Notes: generated by a model not told the origin, from the letters alone. DNA of 6,176 bases from Thermoproteus sp. UBA157 (GCA_002497345.1 DANS01000043.1:30419-36594); one strand, 5' to 3'; shown: positions 1 through 6,053, counted from the stretch's first letter. Program-made: numbers and translations.

Positions 1-2
1 GG

Positions 3-125
3 CCTCGACCATCCCAGGAATCGATATGCGGCGAGGAGGTCGGTTTCTGCGACGGAATGCGCGAGGATTTCGCGGGAAAAGAGCTAAAAGTTAGGGAGAT
101 CGTGGACGAGATAATATCCGGCTAG
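3..125 (+). CDS. C-terminal 40 codons of an unidentified protein (5' end outside window)
   Basis: An open frame enters from the left edge and ends at TAG 123-125. I do not recognise the protein. The visible tail has two cysteines in a short acidic/glycine stretch (ICGEEVGFCDGM) followed by a charged, helix-like end (KELKVREIVDEIISG). That composition looks like a genuine soluble protein terminus and not a chance reading frame. The other two plus-strand frames hit stops earlier (TAA near 85, TAG near 92), which favours this frame weakly. It converges with trmI, and the stop codons of the two genes overlap by 4 bases. The two cysteines could be metal ligands or a disulfide, but nothing here decides that. 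The main doubt is that only 120 coding bases are seen in GC-rich DNA, where open frames occur by chance. Confidence 0.5.
   Translation, partial: PRPSQESICGEEVGFCDGMREDFAGKELKVREIVDEIISG
122..125. other. CTAG shared as stop codon by two convergent genes
   Basis: The palindrome CTAG gives TAG at 123-125 on the plus strand, ending the partial gene, and TAG at 124-122 on the minus strand, ending trmI. The two coding regions therefore overlap tail to tail by 4 bases and no intergenic terminator lies between them. I see no T-run just downstream of either stop, so each transcript probably runs into the other gene as antisense before ending. The call depends on the left-edge gene being real. Confidence 0.5.
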
Positions 126-892
126 ACTTGACGCGGAGGCGCCCTGCCCCATATTATCAACCCGGTGAACACGACAGCCCTCGTCTCGGGGCGCATCTCG
201 CCCGGCGCGGTCTTCCAAGGCCTTACCGATATCTCGGCCATGTTTATGTCCAGGACCCCGCGGGATCTCAAGGCGGCTAGGCTCTTCTGGGCGTGCTCAA
301 CGCTGGTGCTGAAGATGACGATGGCGCCGCCGGGCCTCAAGGCCTCCAGCGCCGCGTCCAAGGCCGCCCACGGGCTGCCCATATCGAGCACGACCGCGTC
401 CAAGCCGCTCGCCCCGAAGCCCGTCTTTGCCACGTCTGCTACGGCCAAATCGATAACGCCCTCGAGCCCCAGCGATTTTACATTGCTCCAAGCCACTTCG
501 GCGAAATCGCTTCTGATCTCATAGGTGAGGACGCGGCCTTGGGGCCCCACCCTCCAAGCCAAGATCGCCGCCAGGTAGCCCGAGCCGGTTCCCGCCTCGG
601 CGACCTCTGAGCCGGGCCCTATGCCGGCCACCAACGATATGAACTCGGCGTCTACGGGATATACGACTTGCGTCGCATGCCTCAATCGGGGCAAAACGTC
701 GTATAACGTGGGCCTCAAGACGTAGAGCTTATGCCCCAACGACGTGAGGACGTAGCCGCCGTATTCGGCCGAATCCAGCGCGGCCGCCTCCACGAAGCCC
801 CTTATTGTCTCGACCCTTTTGCCCATATGTCTCACCACCAGCTTGTACCCATCCTCCGCTATCAAGAGGACCCATTCCCCCCTCCTCACCAC
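122..892 (-). CDS. trmI: tRNA (adenine-N1)-methyltransferase TrmI, archaeal type (m1A58, possibly m1A57)
   Basis: A SAM-dependent enzyme that methylates N1 of adenine 58 (in some archaea also 57) in the T-loop of tRNA, stabilising the tRNA elbow at high temperature; the family works as a cytosolic tetramer. With the GTG start at 892 it has 256 residues, the normal family length. Visible landmarks are the small N-terminal beta domain (1-60, ending LRP 59-61), QVVYPVD 75-81, the SAM-binding motif I VAEAGTGSGYLA 97-108, the acidic motif YEIRSDFAEVAW 124-135, and the catalytic-type VVLDMGSP 167-174 with Asp170. The C-terminal MRPETRAVVFTG lies at 233-244, where F242 replaces the His usually seen in HTG/HTA. 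Start choice: GTG 892 makes the N-terminus (VRRGEWVLL) collinear with the Pyrococcus enzyme as I remember it; GTG 889, overlapping the ykgJ stop as GTGA, is equally possible and one codon shorter. No good ribosome site lies upstream, so coupling to ykgJ is likely. The protein has no cysteine. Confidence 0.93.
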   Translation of the reverse strand: MVRRGEWVLLIAEDGYKLVVRHMGKRVETIRGFVEAAALDSAEYGGYVLTSLGHKLYVLRPTLYDVLPRLRHATQVVYPVDAEFISLVAGIGPGSEVAEAGTGSGYLAAILAWRVGPQGRVLTYEIRSDFAEVAWSNVKSLGLEGVIDLAVADVAKTGFGASGLDAVVLDMGSPWAALDAALEALRPGGAIVIFSTSVEHAQKSLAALRSRGVLDINMAEISVRPWKTAPGEMRPETRAVVFTGLIIWGRAPPRQV

Positions 893-1500
893 GCCAGATC
901 GCGAGAGGTCCCGATTAAAGTCCCCCCGCCGTCTGCCCACCTCAGCGCCTCCTCGAGGAAGCGCCGAAAAGACGCCTCCTCTGGGCTCGACGAAGCGAAG
1001 GCGTTCCACGTCTTTACGAACTCCTTATACCCCTCCATCTCCTTCTCCCTGAGAAGGGCCGCCTCGGCCTCGGCCGAGAGGTCGTGGACGGGGCCTTTTC
1101 CAATGCCCGGGCAGAACTTGGCGGCCCCCTCGGCCAACTCGAACTTAACCACATCGCCCGGGACGTAAACGTAGGGGTAGAAGCGACAAGCGATGGGCCG
1201 GGCCTCATATATGGTGCAGATGAAATGGCCGTCCTTTAACTTCGTGAAAATGCAAAAGCCATCGAGCCTCTTCTTCAGCACTAGGTAGTGCGCGCGGCCG
1301 TCCGACAGGAGAAATGCGGGAACCCCCCATTCGCCCACGGCGTCCTTGGGCACGTGCGCCGCAAAGTCGAAGGGATCGAGGCCCGTAGCCTTATGAATCC
1401 TGTATAAGTCCTTGTGAGTTATGGGGACCCAGTAGAGGCGACAACACTCGCCACATAGCAAACACTTGAACCTAATTCGCGGCCCTTGCCATTGAGGCAT
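886..1500 (-). CDS. YkgJ-family cysteine-cluster protein (CxxCxxxCC, putative zinc/iron-binding)
   Basis: A 204-residue soluble protein of the YkgJ/UPF0153 type, a widespread family defined by clustered cysteines thought to bind zinc or iron, with no settled biochemical role. The N-terminus carries FKCLLCGECC (C13, C16, C19, C20). The core continues with C83 (GFCIF), C95 (FICTIYEARP) and C105 (IACRFYPY), and the IYxxRPxxCRxYP block at 97-109 is the family hallmark. An eighth cysteine, C130, sits in KFCPG. The last 60 residues are charged and probably helical, with no membrane segment. The ATG directly follows the oppF stop (TGAATG, no spacer), and the gene's own stop overlaps the start of trmI, so it is most likely translated from the same message. 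No Shine-Dalgarno sequence is visible. The family call is firm; the function is unknown. Links to metal handling for the ATPases or to tRNA modification are only context-based guesses. Confidence 0.88.
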   Translation of the reverse strand: MPQWQGPRIRFKCLLCGECCRLYWVPITHKDLYRIHKATGLDPFDFAAHVPKDAVGEWGVPAFLLSDGRAHYLVLKKRLDGFCIFTKLKDGHFICTIYEARPIACRFYPYVYVPGDVVKFELAEGAAKFCPGIGKGPVHDLSAEAEAALLREKEMEGYKEFVKTWNAFASSSPEEASFRRFLEEALRWADGGGTLIGTSRDLAW

Positions 1501-2523
1501 TCAGCGTTTTACGTAAAGCCAACATGCGGTATAGACGCCGGGCCTCACCTCTACCATGGGCGGCTCCTCCCTTTTGCATATGTCCATAGCGAAGGGGCAA
1601 CGGGGGTGGAAGCGGCAACCAGAGGGCGGGTTTGCCAAATTGGGCGGCTCGCCGGGCGCCACCTTCCTCAACTTCAGCCTATTTTTGGGATCGGGGTCTG
1701 GTATGGCCTCTATCAACGCTTGCGTGTAGGGGTGGGCTGGCTCCTTGATGACCGAGCGGAACGGGCCGTATTCGACCAACTTGCCCGCATACATTATGGC
1801 TATATTGTCGCTGAAGTACTTAGCTGTGGAGATGTCGTGGGTGATGTAGAGAAACGCGGCGTTGTGCCTCCTCTGGACGTCCTTGAGCAGATTGAGTATC
1901 TCCACCCTCACCGACACGTCTAGCATAGAAACCGGCTCGTCCGCGACGACGAAGTCTGGGCCCAGGATTACTGCGCGCGCTATGGCGACGCGTTGCCTCT
2001 GGCCGCCGGAGAGCATGTGCGGGTACTTGTTTATGAAGTCCTCGGGCGGCGTGAGCTTCACCTCCTCGAGCGCCTTGTACACCCTCTCCATCCTCTCCTC
2101 CTTGGGCACCTTGTGCACTATCAACGGCTCCTCCAGTATGAAGCCGATGCTGTGATACGGGTGGAGGCTCGAGTAGGGGTCTTGGAATATTATGGACACC
2201 CTCCTCCTGAACCACCTCCTCAGCTCGGACTCGTCGACGTCGGTCACGTCCTTCCCGTCGAAGTAGAGCTTTCCGCCAGTCGGCTTCAGAAGCCTTATGA
2301 GGGTTCTGCCCAACGTCGTCTTGCCCGAGCCAGACTCGCCCACGACGGCGAGGGTCTCCCCCTTGGCCACGCTGAGGCTCACGTCGTCTACGGCCTTCAC
2401 GTAAACCGGCTTTGAGAAGAGGCCTCTCTTGACGGAATACCAGAGCCTCAACCTGTGCGCCACGACCAGCGAATCCGGCTGCACCCAAGGCGCATCGGCC
2501 ATCTCGGCCAGCTTGGCGGCCAT
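1501..2523 (-). CDS. oppF: Oligopeptide/dipeptide-type ABC transporter ATP-binding protein, OppF/DppF-like
   Basis: One of the two cytoplasmic ATPases (340 residues) that power the importer formed with OppB, OppC and OppD. Visible motifs are Walker A GESGSGKT 63-70 region, Q-loop Q114 (FQDPYSSL), signature LSGGQRQRV 171-179, Walker B with D-loop FVVADEPVSMLD 191-202, and H-loop H229 (ITHD). All catalytic positions are intact. The variant DEPVSMLD in place of DEPTSALD is, to my knowledge, common in archaeal OppF. The C-terminal extension of this subfamily holds AHPYTQAL 263-270 and the cysteine block SGCRFHPRCP 301-310, with C303, C309, C316 and C334, the likely ligands of a [4Fe-4S] cluster. 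The ATG lies 5 bases after the oppD stop; an in-frame ATG eight codons in (2502) is a less likely start. The substrate cannot be told from the ATPase. Confidence 0.95.
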   Translation of the reverse strand: MAAKLAEMADAPWVQPDSLVVAHRLRLWYSVKRGLFSKPVYVKAVDDVSLSVAKGETLAVVGESGSGKTTLGRTLIRLLKPTGGKLYFDGKDVTDVDESELRRWFRRRVSIIFQDPYSSLHPYHSIGFILEEPLIVHKVPKEERMERVYKALEEVKLTPPEDFINKYPHMLSGGQRQRVAIARAVILGPDFVVADEPVSMLDVSVRVEILNLLKDVQRRHNAAFLYITHDISTAKYFSDNIAIMYAGKLVEYGPFRSVIKEPAHPYTQALIEAIPDPDPKNRLKLRKVAPGEPPNLANPPSGCRFHPRCPFAMDICKREEPPMVEVRPGVYTACWLYVKR

Positions 2524-2528
2524 GGCCC

Positions 2529-3527
2529 CTACGAAGTCCCCAATTTAAATTGATAGAGCCAACAGGCCGCCAGATGCCGTCTGCCGCTCCACGGCTTGAT
2601 CTCGAAGGCGGGGGGCTCCTTGTCGTCGCAAAGCCCCTTCAGGCTCTTGTCGCTCGAGTAGTAGGGGCAACGGGGATGGAAGCGGCAACCCCTCGGCGGT
2701 TCGATTAGGCTTGGGACCTCGCCGGGTATGTAGGACAACTGCTTGTCGGTCCTCAACGTGGGCATGCTCGACATGAGGCCTTGCGTGTAGGGATGGGCCG
2801 GGGCCGTGTAGACGTCGTCTGCGCTCCCTATCTCCACGAGCTTCCCGGCGTACATGACCGCGATGGAATCGGCCAACTCGCTGGCGAGGGCCAGATCGTG
2901 CGTGATGAGTATATAGCTTAGCTTGAGCCGCGCCTTAAGCCCCTTGAGCAGATTCATTATGTTGGCTTGCGTCATGACGTCGAGAGCGGACGTGGGCTCG
3001 TCGAGTATCAACAACTTGGGCCTAGCCATAATAGCCATGGCTATCACCACGCGCTGCTTCATGCCGCCTGAGAGCTGGTGAGGATAGCGATGGATCGTGT
3101 CCCTCGGAAGGCCCACGGACTCGAGCGCATCTTGGGCCAATCTAAGGGCCTCCGACTTGGGCACGCCTTGTAGCACGAAGGGCTCTATCATCTGTTCGCC
3201 TATCGTGATGACGGGGTTGAGCGCGTTCATGGAGGCTTGCGGGACCATGCCTATTTTGCGCCAGCGGATCTCCTTCCTGAACCTCTCCTCGGGCATGTGG
3301 AGCACCTCCTCGCCCTCTAGGTATATCTCGCCGTCTACCAGCACCACGTTCCTCTCCCACACTCTCGTTATGGCCTTGGCCAAGGTCGACTTGCCGCTGC
3401 CCGTCTCCCCCACGACGGCGAGGGTCTCGCCCTCCTCGAGCTCGAAGGACACGCCGTCTAGCGCCTTAAGTACCCCCTTCGTGGTCCCGTAGTAGAGCTT
3501 GAGGTTTCTGACGTCTAGGAGCGGCAT
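2529..3527 (-). CDS. oppD: Oligopeptide/dipeptide-type ABC transporter ATP-binding protein, OppD/DppD-like
   Basis: The partner ATPase of OppF, 332 residues, cytoplasmic, docking on the EAA loops of OppB/OppC. Motifs are Walker A GETGSGKST 40-48, Q-loop Q97 (MVPQASMNALNP), signature LSGGMKQRV 152-160, Walker B/D-loop LLILDEPTSALD 172-183 and H-loop H210 (LITHDLAL). The C-terminal module has AHPYTQGLM 244-252, the GCRFHPRCP block, and cysteines C281, C287, C300 and C322, the four-cysteine pattern that is a [4Fe-4S] site in studied relatives. The QASMNALNP stretch and order before oppF support OppD over OppF. The frame stays open far upstream (to 3968), but that stretch lies inside oppC and does not look like protein; the ATG at 3527 starts the conserved PLLDVRNLKLYYG. 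It follows the oppC stop by 2 bases. A GTG two codons earlier, overlapping that stop, is the alternative start. Confidence 0.95.
   Translation of the reverse strand: MPLLDVRNLKLYYGTTKGVLKALDGVSFELEEGETLAVVGETGSGKSTLAKAITRVWERNVVLVDGEIYLEGEEVLHMPEERFRKEIRWRKIGMVPQASMNALNPVITIGEQMIEPFVLQGVPKSEALRLAQDALESVGLPRDTIHRYPHQLSGGMKQRVVIAMAIMARPKLLILDEPTSALDVMTQANIMNLLKGLKARLKLSYILITHDLALASELADSIAVMYAGKLVEIGSADDVYTAPAHPYTQGLMSSMPTLRTDKQLSYIPGEVPSLIEPPRGCRFHPRCPYYSSDKSLKGLCDDKEPPAFEIKPWSGRRHLAACWLYQFKLGTS
2541..2552. promoter_or_regulatory. AT-rich 12-base palindrome inside the oppD end, possible weak internal promoter for oppF
   Basis: CAATTTAAATTG is a perfect palindrome in otherwise GC-rich sequence. 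Its TTTAAA core lies 21-26 bases upstream of the oppF ATG, roughly where an archaeal TATA box would sit for a leaderless start. It is also simply the codons for Gln-Phe-Lys-Leu near the C-terminus of OppD, so chance is a serious alternative. No clear purine-rich BRE precedes it. Confidence 0.2.
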
Positions 3528-3533
3528 GGTCAC
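3525..3533 (-). promoter_or_regulatory. oppC-oppD stop/start junction (GTGACCATG)
   Basis: The oppC stop TGA (3532-3530) is embedded in GTGACCATG. This offers oppD either a GTG start overlapping the stop by 4 bases or an ATG 2 bases after it, in the same frame. The GTGA may also pair weakly with the 3' end of 16S rRNA. Re-initiation by the terminating ribosome is the simplest reading. The same nine bases occur at the oppB-oppC junction. Confidence 0.5.
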
Positions 3534-4930
3534 GCGTGCCTCAACCTCGGGTTGACCACGGGCTCGAGGCCCATGGCCGCGAATATAAACGTAACAGCCA
3601 CGAAGGTGATGAGCAGCCCGGGCGGAATTACCCACCACCAATAGCCCGACGTCAACGCGCCGAACTCGTTGGCGTATGCCAATATGTTGCCCCACGTGGG
3701 TAGCTCCGCCCCGGCGAGGTTGAAGAAGTTTATAGCCGATAGGGTCAAAATGCCGCCGGGCACGTTGACCACGAACAAGTAGAGGGTATACGGCATGACC
3801 ATGGGCAAGACGTGGTTGCGCAGTATCCACCCCTTCCCCGCGCCGATGGCCATGGCGGATTCTATGAACTGTGAGGCCTTTATCTGCAACACCATGGCGC
3901 GTATAATACGAGCCGAGCCGCCCCACGAGACCGCCGCCAGGAAGACGACGGCATCCCATATACTCCACTGGAATAAGACCGAGAAGACTATGAGCAACGG
4001 GAAGGCCGGCAACAATATGAAGAAGTCGGTAACCCTTGTGAGGACCTCGTCCACGAGGCCTCCGTAGAAGGCCGAGACGATGCCCACTAGTATGGCCAAG
4101 ACGACCACGATCGCCGCCGTCATGAGGCCCACCGCCAGATCGATGGGGAAGCCCGCCAGAAGGCCCAGCCAGAGGTCGTGGCCGAGGAAGTCGGTGCCCA
4201 TGATGCCGTAGACCTCCCCCTCCATGACTATGGACAAATCCCTCTGGTTTATCGCGGTCTGGCCGAAGGAGTATATAGTTATGGTGAACTTGTACTGTCC
4301 CTTCAACGGGACGAGCTCGCCGTCTTTAACCGTGTAGAACAAGTAGGGTATGGCCGAGGAGCCTTGCGGTACTGCGTTGCTTATGCCGAATTCGCGCTGG
4401 TAGAACGAGTTCACTTGGGATATCACTTGCGGCGAGAGGCCCAAGGCGACGAACTTGCTGTTTATCGCCACGGGACCCAGCTGCACCGTCTTTCCGTCTG
4501 GTCTCGTAACCGTGAGGTACGCCACGGAGGTTGCGTTGTAGATGCCTGGGTTGTTCACGATGATGAACACGTTCCTCCAAGGCCTCTCGTATTCGTTATA
4601 TACCGAGAACGACACAATAGCGTACTCCACGCCTCCGCTTGAGCCGCTCGTGAAGTTGAAATCGCGGATGGCCAGCTGGGGGGCGTAGGCGTTGCCTGTG
4701 AACGCGTCTATCCACGCGGGCGGCGCATACTTGGGATTCGCTTGCCAATACGAGGGGGTATTCCAGAGGGCCCCGAAGTTGGGCGGTAGCGCCACTAGGG
4801 CATATATCGAAAAGGCGACCATCACCGCGAAGAAGGCCAACGCCGTTTTGCCGGTCGCCGTAGATACGAAGCCCCGCCATATCTCGCTGGGCGTCATCCC
4901 GAGTATTCTGAACTCCCTGCGGGCCGCCAT
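3530..4930 (-). CDS. oppC: Oligopeptide/dipeptide-type ABC transporter permease, OppC/DppC-like, with large extracytoplasmic insert
   Basis: Second membrane subunit of the importer, 466 residues against roughly 300 for typical bacterial OppC. A first membrane helix at about 29-49 follows a short cytoplasmic N-terminus. Residues about 50-240 then form a hydrophilic, beta-rich extracytoplasmic segment with two N-glycosylation sequons (N92-F-T, N132-A-T). The standard permease core follows: GTDFLGHDLW 245-254, membrane helices near 258-290, 300-322, 324-345, 378-402 and 430-452, and an EAA-type coupling loop ESAMAIGAGKGWILRNHVLP at about 356-375. It ends in the usual MGLEPVVNPRLR tail. The ATG at 4930 is chosen because the open frame upstream lies inside oppB and reads as non-protein; GTG 4936, overlapping the oppB stop, is the alternative. 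oppB ends 2 bases upstream and oppD begins 2 bases downstream. Confidence 0.93.
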   Translation of the reverse strand: MAARREFRILGMTPSEIWRGFVSTATGKTALAFFAVMVAFSIYALVALPPNFGALWNTPSYWQANPKYAPPAWIDAFTGNAYAPQLAIRDFNFTSGSSGGVEYAIVSFSVYNEYERPWRNVFIIVNNPGIYNATSVAYLTVTRPDGKTVQLGPVAINSKFVALGLSPQVISQVNSFYQREFGISNAVPQGSSAIPYLFYTVKDGELVPLKGQYKFTITIYSFGQTAINQRDLSIVMEGEVYGIMGTDFLGHDLWLGLLAGFPIDLAVGLMTAAIVVVLAILVGIVSAFYGGLVDEVLTRVTDFFILLPAFPLLIVFSVLFQWSIWDAVVFLAAVSWGGSARIIRAMVLQIKASQFIESAMAIGAGKGWILRNHVLPMVMPYTLYLFVVNVPGGILTLSAINFFNLAGAELPTWGNILAYANEFGALTSGYWWWVIPPGLLITFVAVTFIFAAMGLEPVVNPRLRHA

Positions 4931-4936
4931 GGTCAC
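4928..4936 (-). promoter_or_regulatory. oppB-oppC stop/start junction (GTGACCATG)
   Basis: The oppB stop TGA (4935-4933) sits inside GTGACCATG, giving oppC an overlapping GTG or an ATG 2 bases past the stop, both in frame. No stronger ribosome-binding sequence is seen upstream. The arrangement suits translational coupling, which would keep the two permease subunits in equal amounts. Confidence 0.5.
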
Positions 4937-6039
4937 TCGCTTCTGATCCTGGGGTCTAGAATTATGTAGAGGATCTCCAGCGCGAACACGAGCACTATAT
5001 ACAGCAGAGTCGAGGCATAAGTCAGCGCCACTATGACGGGCAGATCGGGAGTCGGGGCAAATATGGCCAGATTGTAGACGTAGCCGAGGCCCCACCAGCG
5101 GAAGACCGCCTCTGTTATTATGAAGCCTCCGAAGATTATAAACGGCAGAGACAGGAGTATGCTGGTCATTATCGCAGGCGCCGCCGGTCTGAGTATGTAC
5201 CTGCTCGTTATGCGCCCCTCGGGCAACCCCTTTATCCTCGCGAAGGTCACGAAGTCCTCCTGAGCCGTGTTCAACGTGACGGTTCTCGCGAAGTAGGCCC
5301 AGCTACCTATGTTGACCAGGAGGACCGTGGCCAGCGGAAGGGCGAAGTGCCAGAGCAAATCGGCGAGAGCGCCGGGGTTCGTCAGCACCGATAAGGGCGA
5401 GGTGAACCACATTTGGTAGTACTGGGGGCTCAATATGCCTCCGGACGGGAAGTAGATGGGCGATTTTATCGTCTCGAGGTAAAAGCTGAACACCAGCAAG
5501 AGCACTATCCCCACCCACCACTGGGGCAAGCCGTTGGAGATGGCGCCGTAGTACATGACCGCGCGATCTGCCTTGCTGCCGTATTTGAGCGCCGATCTCA
5601 GCCCCAGCTGTATCCCGATGAAGGCGCTCAGCAATATGCCGAAAGTGTCCAGAAGTATCGTGCCGGGGAGGGCGGAGGCGATTATGTCGGCCACCTTGCC
5701 CGAGGCGACTCCGTATATGTCAGGGAAGTAGGAGTAGCCCCAGTTGAACACGAGCATGTTGTATATTATGTAGAAAACGCGTATGTAAACGGGCTGGTCG
5801 AGGCCGTAGGCCTTGTAGAGCTCTTGGACTATTCTGTTATAGAGGTCTTGAACTTGTTGCGGCGTGTAGTGACCCGTCTTGGCGAGCTGCGAGACCAACG
5901 CGCGTGCCTCGGTCTGTATCTGGGCCTCCAAGAGCTTAGACGCAGGGCCCGATAGCGCGTACGATATCACGAACAAAACCACGAATAGCAAAACCGCTAA
6001 GTTCACGGCCCTCAAGGTTAAGGTCCTAAATAGACCCAT
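4933..6039 (-). CDS. oppB: Oligopeptide/dipeptide-type ABC transporter permease, OppB/DppB-like
   Basis: First membrane subunit of the importer, 368 residues, somewhat longer than the usual 305-340. Membrane helix 1 is at about 12-30, and helices follow near 124-147, 160-187, 227-250, 289-312 and 334-361, the six expected for OppB. YGLDQPVYIRVFYIIYNMLVFNWGYS (78-103) has the family pattern of GLD-P followed by a WGYS-type turn in place of GDLG-S. The coupling loop is EDFVTFARIKGLPEGRITSRYILRP at 261-285, with the conserved A-x-KGLPE core, and the protein ends in LDPRIR. An extra helical, charged stretch at about 35-75, with TPQQVQDLYNRIVQELYKAYG, lies outside the membrane. The ATG has no Shine-Dalgarno sequence and is preceded 24-35 bases upstream by an A/T-rich box, which suggests a leaderless message. 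It is probably the first gene after the binding-protein gene. Confidence 0.94.
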   Translation of the reverse strand: MGLFRTLTLRAVNLAVLLFVVLFVISYALSGPASKLLEAQIQTEARALVSQLAKTGHYTPQQVQDLYNRIVQELYKAYGLDQPVYIRVFYIIYNMLVFNWGYSYFPDIYGVASGKVADIIASALPGTILLDTFGILLSAFIGIQLGLRSALKYGSKADRAVMYYGAISNGLPQWWVGIVLLLVFSFYLETIKSPIYFPSGGILSPQYYQMWFTSPLSVLTNPGALADLLWHFALPLATVLLVNIGSWAYFARTVTLNTAQEDFVTFARIKGLPEGRITSRYILRPAAPAIMTSILLSLPFIIFGGFIITEAVFRWWGLGYVYNLAIFAPTPDLPVIVALTYASTLLYIVLVFALEILYIILDPRIRSE

Positions 6040-6053
6040 AGAAAGTATATAGG

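Noticed and set aside
890..1009. Longer trmI frame starting with ATG at 1009
   Set aside because: The extra 39 residues lie inside ykgJ, are rich in Arg and Gly as expected for an out-of-frame reading, and have no counterpart in TrmI proteins, which begin at the VRRGEWVLL segment.
1820..2488. 222-codon minus-strand open frame within oppF
   Set aside because: It is an alternative frame over the Walker A, signature and Walker B region of oppF; its translation is dominated by Arg and Gly and has no recognisable fold.
3528..3968. 146-codon upstream extension of the oppD frame
   Set aside because: It overlaps the conserved C-terminal half of oppC and reads as low-quality Arg/Gly/His-rich sequence; the ABC ATPase domain begins right after the ATG at 3527.
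4931..5095. 55-codon upstream extension of the oppC frame
   Set aside because: It lies within the oppB coding region in another frame, and OppC proteins start shortly before the first membrane helix, as the ATG at 4930 does.
5413..5955. Long plus-strand open frames opposite oppB, such as 5413-5955, and similar ones opposite the other opp genes
   Set aside because: They are antisense shadows produced by GC-rich coding sequence. Their translations show no domain, and the minus-strand genes carry clear family motifs over the same bases.
6045..6051. TATATAC directly before oppB as a TATA box
   Set aside because: It is only about 6-12 bases from the start codon. Transcription from it would begin well inside oppB, so the A-rich box further upstream is the better candidate.
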